A stretch of 64,000 nt of DNA. Source: DASZKW01 sp035552775. GTDB lineage: Bacteria > Actinomycetota > Acidimicrobiia > Acidimicrobiales > Palsa-688. Both the position numbers and the translations under genes were made by a program. The notes beneath the pieces are model-generated. The model was not told where the DNA came from and did no database searches. It saw only the letters and a list, made by a program, of their open reading frames with translations. The number at the start of each line of letters is the position of its first letter. Position 1 is the stretch's first letter. Positions 40,776 through 48,337 of this stretch are shown one piece after another. Where the stretch lies: NCBI GenBank assembly GCA_035552775.1, contig DASZKW010000068.1, forward strand, positions 1-64,000, read 5' to 3'.

Positions 40776-42425
40776 GTGAAAAGCACCATGCAGGACTTCC
40801 CCTTGACGGTCACCCACCTGCTCCGCCACGGCGCGACGGTGCACCGGCGCAGCCAGGTGCTGACCTTCGACGGTGAGGATGTGCGTGCCGCCACGTTCGC
40901 CGAGGTCGCCGGGCGCGTCGAACGCCTGGCCGCCGCCCTGCGCCGTCTCGGTGTCGGCCCCGGCGACCGGGTGGGCACCTTCATGTGGAACACCCAGGAG
41001 CACCTCGAGGCCTACTTCGCCGTGCCGTGCATGGGCGCCGTGCTCCACACCCTCAACCTGCGCCTCCCCCCGTCCCAGCTCGTCCACATCGTCAACAGCG
41101 CCTCCGACAAGGTGATCCTCGTACATTGCAGCGCCGTTCCCATCCTGGCCCGGGTGGCGGACCGGCTGACCACGGTGGAGCGCTACGTCATCGTGGACGA
41201 CGCCGGCTCGGGTGCGGCCGGCTCGGGTGCGGCCGGCGACGACTGGTCGGTGTTCGGCGAACCGCTCGACTACGAGCAGCTGTTGGGCGCCGAGCCCGCT
41301 GGCGCGGCGTGGCCCGAGCTCGACGAGCGCCAGGCCGCGTCGATGTGCTTTACCTCAGGCACGACCGGCGATCCCAAGGGGGTCGTGTACAGCCACCGTT
41401 CGACGTTCCTCCACACGCTGGGGGTGACCAACGGCGGTGTCCTGCCCGCCAACGAGCGGGACAAGGTGATGGTCATCGTGCCCATGTTCCATGTCAACGC
41501 CTGGGGGTACCCGTACGCGGCGTGGATGGTCGGCGCCGATCTGGTGATGCCATCCCGTTTCCTCCAGGGCGCGCCCCTGGCCAGGCTCATCGCCGTCGCC
41601 CGTCCCACCCAGTCGGCCGGGGTACCCACGATCTGGAACGAGCTGCTGCGTCACCTGGAGACCGACCCCGGCGCCGACATCTCCTCGCTGAAGATGGTGA
41701 CCGGCGGCGGATCGGCGGTGCCCGCCAGCATGATCGAGGCCTACGGGCGCCTGGGCATCAGGATGCTCCAGGGCTGGGGCATGACCGAGACCAGTCCCGT
41801 CTGCGCCGTCTCCGAACCGCCGGCCGAGTTCGATCCCGACGACGTCGCGTGGCGCGCCCGCACTGGTCGCATCATGCCCGGGGTGGAGATGCGCATCATC
41901 GATTCGGATGGCGCCGAGGCTGCGTGGGACGGCGAGACCGTCGGCGAGATCGAGGTCAGGGGTCCGTGGATCACCGGCTCCTACTTCGAGGATCCGGCCC
42001 CGGAGAAGTTCCGTGACGGCTGGTTGCGCACCGGTGACGTGGGCCACCTCGACGACCACGGCTTCCTAACCATCACCGACAGGGTCAAGGACGTCATCAA
42101 GTCGGGCGGCGAGTGGATCTCGTCCGTGGAGCTCGAGAACACCCTGATGGCACACGCCGACGTGACCGAGGCGTCGGTGGTCGGGGTGCCCGACGACAAG
42201 TGGGGCGAGCGGCCCCTCGCCGTGGTGGTACGCCGGCCCGGTGCAGAGGTGAGCGCCGGCGACCTGCACACCTGGCTGTCAGACCGGGTCGTGCGGTGGT
42301 GGCTGCCGGAGCGGTGGACGTTTGTCGACGATGTACCCAAGACCAGCGTGGGAAAGTTCGACAAAAAGGTCATCCGGGCCCGGGAGGCCGCCGGCGATCT
42401 CGAGATCGTGCGCCTCGACGGCTGA
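40776..42425 (+). CDS. Fatty acyl-CoA ligase (AMP-binding, medium/long chain type)
   Basis: A 549-residue acid-CoA ligase. Motifs in order: CFTSGTTGDPKGVVYSHRS (P-loop), VPMFHVNAWGYPYAAWMVG, PTIWNELLRHLE, LQGWGMTETSPVCAVSEPP (adenine site), DGWLRTGDVGHLDDHGFLTI, DRVKDVIKSGGEWISSVELEN, and the C-terminal lysine in PKTSVGKFDKKVIRAREA. It is close to the AlkK/FadD medium-chain branch. The start is a GTG at 40776, with ATG at 40788 as alternative; the gap to the alcohol dehydrogenase is 11 bp, so they form an operon that could oxidise and activate an alcohol-derived acid. A 15-bp duplication gives GSGAAGSGAAG near residue 145. Confidence 0.92.
   Translation: MKSTMQDFPLTVTHLLRHGATVHRRSQVLTFDGEDVRAATFAEVAGRVERLAAALRRLGVGPGDRVGTFMWNTQEHLEAYFAVPCMGAVLHTLNLRLPPSQLVHIVNSASDKVILVHCSAVPILARVADRLTTVERYVIVDDAGSGAAGSGAAGDDWSVFGEPLDYEQLLGAEPAGAAWPELDERQAASMCFTSGTTGDPKGVVYSHRSTFLHTLGVTNGGVLPANERDKVMVIVPMFHVNAWGYPYAAWMVGADLVMPSRFLQGAPLARLIAVARPTQSAGVPTIWNELLRHLETDPGADISSLKMVTGGGSAVPASMIEAYGRLGIRMLQGWGMTETSPVCAVSEPPAEFDPDDVAWRARTGRIMPGVEMRIIDSDGAEAAWDGETVGEIEVRGPWITGSYFEDPAPEKFRDGWLRTGDVGHLDDHGFLTITDRVKDVIKSGGEWISSVELENTLMAHADVTEASVVGVPDDKWGERPLAVVVRRPGAEVSAGDLHTWLSDRVVRWWLPERWTFVDDVPKTSVGKFDKKVIRAREAAGDLEIVRLDG
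41202..41231. repeat. 15-bp in-frame duplication in the acyl-CoA ligase gene
   Basis: Two identical 15-bp units (gccggctcgggtgcg) encode a repeated AGSGA in a surface loop of the ligase. Confidence 0.75.
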
Positions 42426-42461
42426 GCCGGCTGGAGAGGGAGCCGGGCGGGCGGCGGTACG

Positions 42462-43631
42462 GTGAAAAGAGTCCGGATACCAGACACAGGAGGTGGCTCA
42501 CTGGGCGATCGCACGGTGGCAGGCGAATCGGCGGCGGACCGACCCGCCGGCGCGCCTGTCCCCGCCAGCGCGTCGAGAGGCGGAGGAGGCGCGCGCCCGC
42601 ATGGCGACCTCGAGGCGCTGGCCGGGCGGCGCAGCCGCCGTCTGCTCGCGGTGATTGTCGTCAACGTGGTGGTTGTAGCCGGACAGGTCGTCGGTGGCCT
42701 CGCCGGCCACTCCCTCGGCCTGCTCGCCGACGCCGGCCACAATTTGACCGACGTGGCCGCAGCCGGTTTGTCCCTCGCCGCTGTGCGTCTCACCCGGCGG
42801 GCTCCCACCAGCTCGAAATCCTTCGGTTACCACCGCTCCAGCGTCCTGGCCGCCCAGGTGAACGCGGCGGCCATCCTGGTGGTCACCGTGCTCATCGGCG
42901 TCGGTGCGGTCGACCGGTTCCTTCATCCGAGCGCGGTGAAGGGGTCGGTGGTGCTCGGCGTCGCCCTCGGCGCCACCGCCGCCAACGCATTGGCCGCGGT
43001 CATGCTGATCGAACGGGCCAACCACGACCTCAACATGCGCTCGACGTGCCTGCACATGGGCGGCGACGCGCTGGCGTCGGCGGGAGTCGCCGCCGCCGGC
43101 CTGGCCATCCTGCTCAGCGGGGGACTGCGCTGGCTGGATCCGGCGGTATCCCTCGGAATCGCCGTGCTGATCGCCTACGAGGCACTGCGTCTGGCACGGG
43201 AGGTGACCGACGTCCTCCTGGAAGCGACACCCGGCGATCTGGACACTCCGGCGTTACTCACGACTATGCAAGGGGTCCATGGCGTGGACGCCGTCCACGA
43301 CCTGCACGTGTGGAGCCTGTCCTCGGAGGTGCGAGCCCTGTCCGCCCACGTGGTGCTGTCCGGTCATCCCACCCTCGAGGAGGCCCAGGTGGTGGGTGAA
43401 ACGGTGAAGGCCGCCATCGGTGGTCGTTACGACATCGCCCATGCCACCCTGGAGCTCGAGTGCGAGGCGTGCTTCGATACCGACGACGATCCTTGCGCCA
43501 TGGACGACCTGAGCGCGCCGACCCGCGCCAGGCCGGCGCCGGACGATGCGACCCCGGCGCCGGACGATGCGACCCCGGCGCCGCCGATGCCGGCGCCGGA
43601 GGTCGCACGCCCGGCGAGAGCGCGCCGGTAG
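42462..43631 (+). CDS. Cation diffusion facilitator metal exporter (CzcD/ZitB-like)
   Basis: A 389-residue inner-membrane protein exporting Zn2+ or similar ions in exchange for protons. Six helices are predicted; the transport-site motifs are HSLGLLADAGHNLTDVAA (HxxxD in helix 2) and CLHMGGDALASAGVA (HxxxD in helix 5). The cytosolic domain follows with VHDLHVWSLSSEVRALSAHVVL and HATLELECEACF. A polar N-terminus of 55 residues and a Pro/Asp/Ala-rich C-terminal tail of about 45 residues (PAPDDATPAPDDATPAP) flank it. The start is a GTG. The tail is made by a 21-bp duplication. An ArsR-type metal regulator is encoded 1.2 kb downstream. Confidence 0.9.
   Translation: MKRVRIPDTGGGSLGDRTVAGESAADRPAGAPVPASASRGGGGARPHGDLEALAGRRSRRLLAVIVVNVVVVAGQVVGGLAGHSLGLLADAGHNLTDVAAAGLSLAAVRLTRRAPTSSKSFGYHRSSVLAAQVNAAAILVVTVLIGVGAVDRFLHPSAVKGSVVLGVALGATAANALAAVMLIERANHDLNMRSTCLHMGGDALASAGVAAAGLAILLSGGLRWLDPAVSLGIAVLIAYEALRLAREVTDVLLEATPGDLDTPALLTTMQGVHGVDAVHDLHVWSLSSEVRALSAHVVLSGHPTLEEAQVVGETVKAAIGGRYDIAHATLELECEACFDTDDDPCAMDDLSAPTRARPAPDDATPAPDDATPAPPMPAPEVARPARARR
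43533..43574. repeat. 21-bp in-frame duplication in the CDF exporter tail
   Basis: Two identical 21-bp units (ccggcgccggacgatgcgacc) and a partial third encode PAPDDAT repeats close to the C-terminus of the CDF exporter. Confidence 0.8.
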
Positions 43632-43636
43632 CCGGG

Positions 43637-44389
43637 ATGTGCGGCAGGTTCACCTCGACATCGAACGTCGAACGGTTGGCCGAGGCTTACGCGGTGGACG
43701 AGGTCAAGACCGAGCCCCTTCCCCTGCGCTACAACGTGGCGCCGTCTCAGCTGGTTTACGCAGTCGCCACACTCCGCCCGAAGGAGGGACGACCAGACCC
43801 CGTCCGCCAGCTGGGTGCCTTCCGCTGGGGGCTCGTGCCGTCGTGGGCGAAGGAGCCCGCCGTCGCGAACCGGATGATCAATGCCAGGGCCGAGGGGATC
43901 GAGTCCAAGGCCGCGTTCCGACGCGCCTTGGCGCGGCGGCGGTGCATCATCCCCGCCGACGCGTTCTACGAGTGGCAGGTCCTGCCGTTTCCTTCGAGCG
44001 CGGGTGGCAAGGCGAAGAGGTCCAAGCCCGCGTGGGCCGTCCGCCGGCGCGACGGCGAGCCAATGGCCTTCGCCGGCCTGTGGGAGCTTTGGCGCCCGCC
44101 CGACGATCCCGTGGGCGAGCCGCTACGGACCTGCACGATCATCACAACCGAGGCCAATGAGGCGCTGGCCCCTATCCACGACCGCATGCCCGTCATCCTG
44201 GACCAATCGGCGTGGGACACCTGGCTCGACCCCGCGGAGGAGGATATGGGGCTGGTGCAGCGCCTCTTGGTGCCGGCGCCGGCGGAGTGGTTCGACGCCT
44301 TTCCTGTGACCAGCCGCGTCAACAAGGTGGACAACGAGGGTCCCGAGCTTCTCGAAGTCGTTCCGCCGCCACGTGCGCCGGCGCTGTAG
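43637..44389 (+). CDS. SRAP (SOS response-associated peptidase, YedK/HMCES-like)
   Basis: A 250-residue protein that forms a thiazolidine DNA-protein cross-link with abasic sites through the N-terminal cysteine. Cys2 follows the initiator Met directly (MCGRFTST), which fixes the start. Other family residues are PLRYNVAPSQLVYAV, FRWGLVPSWAKE, NARAEGIESKAAFRRALARR, RCIIPADAFYEWQV, FAGLWELW, CTIITTEANEALAPIHDRMPVIL and the terminal VTSRVNKVDNEGPEL. The Glu in FYEWQ and His in IHDRMPV are the catalytic partners. It lies 5 bp after the CDF exporter stop on the same strand. Confidence 0.93.
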   Translation: MCGRFTSTSNVERLAEAYAVDEVKTEPLPLRYNVAPSQLVYAVATLRPKEGRPDPVRQLGAFRWGLVPSWAKEPAVANRMINARAEGIESKAAFRRALARRRCIIPADAFYEWQVLPFPSSAGGKAKRSKPAWAVRRRDGEPMAFAGLWELWRPPDDPVGEPLRTCTIITTEANEALAPIHDRMPVILDQSAWDTWLDPAEEDMGLVQRLLVPAPAEWFDAFPVTSRVNKVDNEGPELLEVVPPPRAPAL

Positions 44390-44615
44390 CGGGCCTGCCA
44401 AGCGCCGACCTGCCGAGCGCGAGCCTGCCGACCCGGCGTCGGGATCTGGATCGGGGTCCGGATCGGTCTGGCCGCACGCATAGTGCCGGGCAGGGAGTGA
44501 CGGCACCCGAAATGTACGGTTGCGCGCGACCCCGGCGACGAAATGCAGCGAATCGCACGGTTTCCGTGCGTTGTCGCGCATCCCGAAACGGCGCCCGCGC
44601 GCAACGCTTCATTTG

Positions 44616-44692
44616 GGTGCCCCCCCCTTGCCCCACCGTGCATCCGGCGGCGCCGGCGCCCCCCCTTGCCCCACCGTGCATCCGGCGGCGCC
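44616..44692. repeat. Intergenic tandem repeat, 2 x 38-39 bp
   Basis: Two near-identical units (ggtgcccccccc..., ggcgccccccc..., each ending ccggcggcgcc) at 44616-44654 and 44655-44692, with a partial third. They lie in the 404-bp gap between the SRAP gene and the ArsR gene. The rest of that gap has shorter duplications (ccgagcg...cctgccga around 44400-44440) and no supported gene. Confidence 0.75.
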
Positions 44693-44793
44693 GGTGCCCC
44701 CCGGCAGCGCACACATGGGCGCCCGCGCGCCGGCGCCCCTGCTTCGTCCCTCCCCAGAACCAACCCAACTCCGGGCACGACCGCTGAGTCCGC

Positions 44794-45144
44794 TCAGGCG
44801 TCGATCGCGGCGCGCAGGTCGGCGAGCCGTCCGGCGTCGAGGGAGTACCAGACCCACTTGCCCCGCCGGTCGCCGTGCACGAGGCCGGCCTCGCCGAGGA
44901 TCTTGAGGTGATGGGAGATGGTGGGCTGGCTCTTGCCGAGGGGTTCGACGAAATCGCAGACGCACACCTCGCCCGCGGGAGCGGCGGCGAGGATCGACAG
45001 CACCCGGAGCCGCACTGGGTCGGCCAGCGCGCTGAAGGCTCGGGCCAGGTCGGCTGCCTCGGCACGGTCCAGCGGCGCCCCCAGCACCGACGGACAGCAC
45101 ACCGCGGCCTCGGTCACCTCGACGCCTGGACTCTGCCTCGCCAT
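44794..45144 (-). CDS. ArsR-family metal-responsive repressor
   Basis: A 116-residue winged-helix regulator. It has the metal-binding motif EVCVCDFVEPLG at residues 59-70 (Cys61 and Cys63, an ELCVCDL-type alpha-3 site) and a Cys pair at 16-17 that could add ligands. The recognition helix is KSQPTISHHLKILGEAGLV, followed by the wing DRRGKWVWYSLDAGR. Such sites sense As(III), Sb(III), Cd(II) or Pb(II). No metal efflux gene is directly adjacent; the nearest is the CDF exporter 1.2 kb away. Its promoter must lie in the 118-bp gap that is almost filled by the inverted repeat at 45160. Confidence 0.9.
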   Translation of the reverse strand: MARQSPGVEVTEAAVCCPSVLGAPLDRAEAADLARAFSALADPVRLRVLSILAAAPAGEVCVCDFVEPLGKSQPTISHHLKILGEAGLVHGDRRGKWVWYSLDAGRLADLRAAIDA

Positions 45145-45159
45145 CGTCCCATCTCCCGA

Positions 45160-45266
45160 CTAGTGCCCCCTCCGAGAACCTTGGCGTGCTTGTCGTACCC
45201 GGTTTCCCATCTTTGTTCGGCTTCTGCCGAAGACGAGCACGCCGAGGTCCTCTGCAAGGGCACTAG
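45160..45266. mobile_element. MITE-like 107-bp element with 33-bp imperfect terminal inverted repeats
   Basis: The segment begins ctagtgccc and ends gggcactag. The 33-bp arms (45162-45194 and 45232-45264) pair at 26 of 33 positions. Between the arms ttcggcttctgccgaa forms another small hairpin. Outer ctag at both ends could be a target duplication or part of the palindrome. It contains no gene; one end supplies the TAG stop of dxs. It could instead be a structured regulatory or terminator region for the convergent end of dxs and the ArsR promoter. Confidence 0.5.
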
Positions 45267-47158
45267 ACGTCGGCGCCCACGTCCGCCGGCCGGCTCAACG
45301 CCTTCACGATGGCCGCGGCGATCCCCGCCCCGTCGAGGCCGAGGGTGGCCAGGATACGGTGGGGCGGCCCGTGGGGGATGTAGGCGGTCGGGATGCCGAG
45401 GGTCAGCACCGGTGGCCCCACCCGGCCCTGGTCCAGGTCGGCGATGGCGTCGGCCATGAACGCTCCCGCGCCCCCGGTGCGGATCCCGTCCTCGACGGTG
45501 ACCACCAGGCGGTGGCGGCCGGCGTCGGCGATCATGGCGGGGTCGAGGGGGCGCACGACCCGCACGTCCCACAGGCTTGCGTCCACGCCTTCAGCGGAGA
45601 GGGAGGCCACCGCCTCCTCGGCCGCCTGCACCATCTTGCCGACCGCGAGCACGCAGACGTCGAGGTCGCCGCGCCGGATCAGGCGGGCGGACAGGTCGGA
45701 GCCGACCTGCCCCACCGGCACCTGGCGCGCCGCGGTCTTCGGCCAGCGGATGGCCACCGGGCCCGAAAGGGACAGGGCGGTGTCGAGCATGCCCCGCAGC
45801 TCCTGGGCGGAGGAGGGGGCGAGGATGACCATGCCGGGAATCTTCAAGCACAGGGCCATATCGAGCACCCCGTGGTGGCTGGGGCCGTCGTCGCCGGTGA
45901 TCCCGGCGCGGTCGAGGGCGAACACGACGTGGCGACCGTGCAGGCCCACGTCCAGGTTGGCCTGGTCGAACGCCCGGGAGAAAAACGTCGAGTACACGGC
46001 CACCACGGGCCGCAGTCCGCCCATGGCCATGCCTGCGGCCGAGGTCACCGCGTGCTGCTCGGCGATGCCGACGTCGAAGAACCGGTCCGGCCAGCGGGCC
46101 GCGAACGGGAGGAGCCCGGTCGGCCCGGGCATGGCCGCGGTTATGGCCACCACATCGGGGTGGTTGGCGCCTACGTCGAGCATGGCCTCGTTGAACGCCT
46201 GCGTGTACCCCTTCGGGGCGCGCGCCGCCTGGGTGGGCCCGACGGCGGGGTCGAACACGGGGGCGTCGTGCAGGCACTTCTCGTCGTCGGTCTCCGCCGG
46301 CCCGTAACCCCGGCCTTTCTGGGTGATGACGTGGACCACGATGGGCCCGTCGAACTCCCCGGCCTGGGTAAAGGCCTGCTCCATGCCGGCGATGTCGTGG
46401 CCGTCGATTGGGCCCACGTAGCGCACGCCGAGGCTCTCGAAGAACGCCGGCGGCTCTATGACCTCGCGCATGGCGGAGTAGAGGCCCTGCAGTGACGAGT
46501 AGGCGAGGGGTCCCACCTTGGGCACCTCCCGCAGGGCGTCCTCGATGCGGGATCGAACCGAGCGCAGCCCGGGGTGGAGGCGCAGCTTGGTGAGGCTCTC
46601 CGACAGGCGCGACACGGTGGGGGCGTAGGAGCGGCCGTTGTCGTTGAGCACCACGAGAACGCGGCTGGCGCTGTGGCCCAGGTTGTTGAGCCCCTCGAAC
46701 GCCAGGCCCCCGGTGAGGGCGCCGTCGCCGACTATGGCGACCACCCGGCGGTCGGGCGTGACGCTGCGCTTCACTGCCGCGGCCAGGCCGTGGGCGTAGG
46801 AGAGCGAGGTGGAGGCGTGACTGTTTTCCACCCAGTCGTGGACCGACTCGGCCCGGGACGGGTAGCCGGATAGCCCGTCCGCCTGCCTCAGGGTCCCGAA
46901 CATCTCCCGGCGCCCGGTGAGGATCTTGTGGACATACGCCTGGTGGCCGGTGTCCCACAGGATGATGTCGCGGGGGGAGCGGAACACCCGGTGCAGGGCG
47001 ATGGTGAGCTCGACTGCCCCCAGGTTGGATCCGAGGTGGCCTCCGGTGACCGAGACCGCTTGGACGATGAACTGCCGGATCTCCCGCGCCAGGGGCTCCA
47101 GGTCGGCTGGGTCCAGCCGGCGGAGGTCGTCGGGGGAGTTGATCGACTCCAACAACAT
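45263..47158 (-). CDS. dxs: 1-deoxy-D-xylulose-5-phosphate synthase
   Basis: First enzyme of the MEP isoprenoid pathway, joining pyruvate and glyceraldehyde-3-phosphate with thiamine diphosphate. 631 residues, the normal length. Diagnostic parts: GGHLGSNLGAVELTIALHRVF, WDTGHQAYVHKILTGRR, YPSRAESVHDWVENSHASTS, VGDGALTGGLAFEGLNN (ThDP site), YVGPIDGHDIAGMEQA, FDVGIAEQHAVTSAAGMAMGG, and DRAGITGDDGPSHHGVLD. It is divergent from the lycopene cyclase genes with 45 bp between starts, so supply of isoprenoid units may be co-controlled with carotenoid synthesis. Its TAG is inside the inverted-repeat element. Confidence 0.96.
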   Translation of the reverse strand: MLLESINSPDDLRRLDPADLEPLAREIRQFIVQAVSVTGGHLGSNLGAVELTIALHRVFRSPRDIILWDTGHQAYVHKILTGRREMFGTLRQADGLSGYPSRAESVHDWVENSHASTSLSYAHGLAAAVKRSVTPDRRVVAIVGDGALTGGLAFEGLNNLGHSASRVLVVLNDNGRSYAPTVSRLSESLTKLRLHPGLRSVRSRIEDALREVPKVGPLAYSSLQGLYSAMREVIEPPAFFESLGVRYVGPIDGHDIAGMEQAFTQAGEFDGPIVVHVITQKGRGYGPAETDDEKCLHDAPVFDPAVGPTQAARAPKGYTQAFNEAMLDVGANHPDVVAITAAMPGPTGLLPFAARWPDRFFDVGIAEQHAVTSAAGMAMGGLRPVVAVYSTFFSRAFDQANLDVGLHGRHVVFALDRAGITGDDGPSHHGVLDMALCLKIPGMVILAPSSAQELRGMLDTALSLSGPVAIRWPKTAARQVPVGQVGSDLSARLIRRGDLDVCVLAVGKMVQAAEEAVASLSAEGVDASLWDVRVVRPLDPAMIADAGRHRLVVTVEDGIRTGGAGAFMADAIADLDQGRVGPPVLTLGIPTAYIPHGPPHRILATLGLDGAGIAAAIVKALSRPADVGADV

Positions 47159-47203
47159 TTGCCTACGCTACCTGGCGGTTGGGGAAAGGACGGGGCGCCC
47201 AAT

Positions 47204-47542
47204 ATGGTGCCCGTCGTGGACCGCTTCCAGTACCTGCTGGTCATGGCAGCCTGCGTGGTCGGCACGCTCCCATTGGAGTTAGCCCTGGGTGCCCGGGTGT
47301 GGCGACAGCCCCTCCGCTTGGCGGCCGCCGTGATGCCCGGGGTGGTGGTCTTCGCGCTGTGGGACCTGGCGGCCATAGCGCAGCGTCACTGGTCCTTCAA
47401 CTCCCGCTACGTCACCGGCTGGGAGCTACCCGGGCACCTACCGGTGGAGGAGGTCGTGTTCTTCGTTGTCGTCCCGGTGTGCGCCCTGCTCACCTTCAAC
47501 GTGGTCAACAGGGTCCTCGGCCGGTCACGCAAGGGCGGCTGA
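47204..47542 (+). CDS. crtYc: Lycopene cyclase subunit, CrtYc type
   Basis: A 112-residue membrane protein of the heterodimeric bacterial lycopene cyclase family. Three hydrophobic helices are predicted. The family motif is in the last third: GWELPGHLPVEEVVFFVVVP (PxEE). It lacks the second half of fused cyclases, which is supplied by the next gene. I chose the ATG at 47204; GTG codons at 47207 and 47213 are alternatives. The next gene starts 1 bp after the stop. Confidence 0.88.
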   Translation: MVPVVDRFQYLLVMAACVVGTLPLELALGARVWRQPLRLAAAVMPGVVVFALWDLAAIAQRHWSFNSRYVTGWELPGHLPVEEVVFFVVVPVCALLTFNVVNRVLGRSRKGG

Positions 47543-47543
47543 C

Positions 47544-47858
47544 GTGTACACGGTATGGGCCCTGGTAGCCGCGGCCGGCGTGATCGCGATCGAATTGCTA
47601 TGGCTCAAGACGGGTCTTTTCCGAACCGCCGCCTACTGGGTGACACTGGCCATCACGTGGGCCTTCCAGGTGCCCGTGGACGGGTGGTTGACCAAACTGT
47701 CGGCGCCCATCGTCCGCTACAACCCGGCCGAGTTCAGCGGCGTTCGCTTCCCCTGGGACATTCCGATCGAGGACTTCGCCTACGGATTCGCCCTGGTCAC
47801 CCTGGCCCTGGTCCTGTGGGTCCGTAGCGGGCGTACGAACACTACGTTGGGAACGTGA
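47544..47858 (+). CDS. crtYd: Lycopene cyclase subunit, CrtYd type
   Basis: The second half of the heterodimeric lycopene cyclase, 104 residues. It has three predicted helices, an NPAEFSGVRFPWDIPIEDFAYGF segment carrying the PxED motif, and a short basic end. It is expected to pair with the upstream subunit to form beta rings on lycopene; C50 cyclases (CrtYe/Yf) are related but usually occur with crtEb, which is absent here. The GTG start is 1 bp after the previous stop; its TGA overlaps the crtZ start (GTGA). Confidence 0.87.
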   Translation: MYTVWALVAAAGVIAIELLWLKTGLFRTAAYWVTLAITWAFQVPVDGWLTKLSAPIVRYNPAEFSGVRFPWDIPIEDFAYGFALVTLALVLWVRSGRTNTTLGT

Positions 47859-48337
47859 CGAGCGACGCCGTGGCATTCGCGGTGGCGTTCATTGCCATGG
47901 AGCCCGTCACCTACGCCGCCCACCGGTGGGTGATGCACGGCGCCGGTTGGATCCTCCACCGCTCCCATCACGGGGCGCAAGCCGGCCGCCTCGAGGCCAA
48001 CGACGCCTTCCCGGTGATCTTCGCGGCGCTGACGATCGCGGTCATGGCGCTGGCCACCGAGGTGCGGTCGCTGCGCCTGCTCCTGGCCGTGGGCGTCGGG
48101 GTGACCGTCTACGGGGCGGCCTACGCCTTCGTCCACGACGTGTACATCCATCGCCGCCTCGGCCGGTTACCGGCATGGCGCCCCCTGGAGCGCCTCAAGG
48201 TGGCGCACTCGATCCATCACCGCTTCGGGGGCGAGCCGTACGGGATGCTCTGCCCGCTGGTACCAAAAGCTCTGCGCGAACGGGCGGCCACGCCTCCCAT
48301 CGCGTCGAGGCGCTCAGAGGAGAGCAGGGCCACGTAG
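47855..48337 (+). CDS. crtZ: Beta-carotene hydroxylase (CrtZ)
   Basis: Di-iron membrane hydroxylase that adds 3-OH groups to beta-rings, 160 residues. The histidine motifs are complete: AHRWVMHG, HRSHHG, VHDVYIHRR and HSIHHRFGGEPYG. GTG start, overlapping crtYd. The last 30 residues (ALRERAATPPIASRRSEESRAT) are arginine-rich and unlike the family; this part lies opposite the coding 3' end of the convergent acyltransferase gene, with a 121-bp tail-to-tail overlap. With CrtB, CrtI and the cyclase it would allow zeaxanthin-like products. Confidence 0.92.
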   Translation: MTSDAVAFAVAFIAMEPVTYAAHRWVMHGAGWILHRSHHGAQAGRLEANDAFPVIFAALTIAVMALATEVRSLRLLLAVGVGVTVYGAAYAFVHDVYIHRRLGRLPAWRPLERLKVAHSIHHRFGGEPYGMLCPLVPKALRERAATPPIASRRSEESRAT

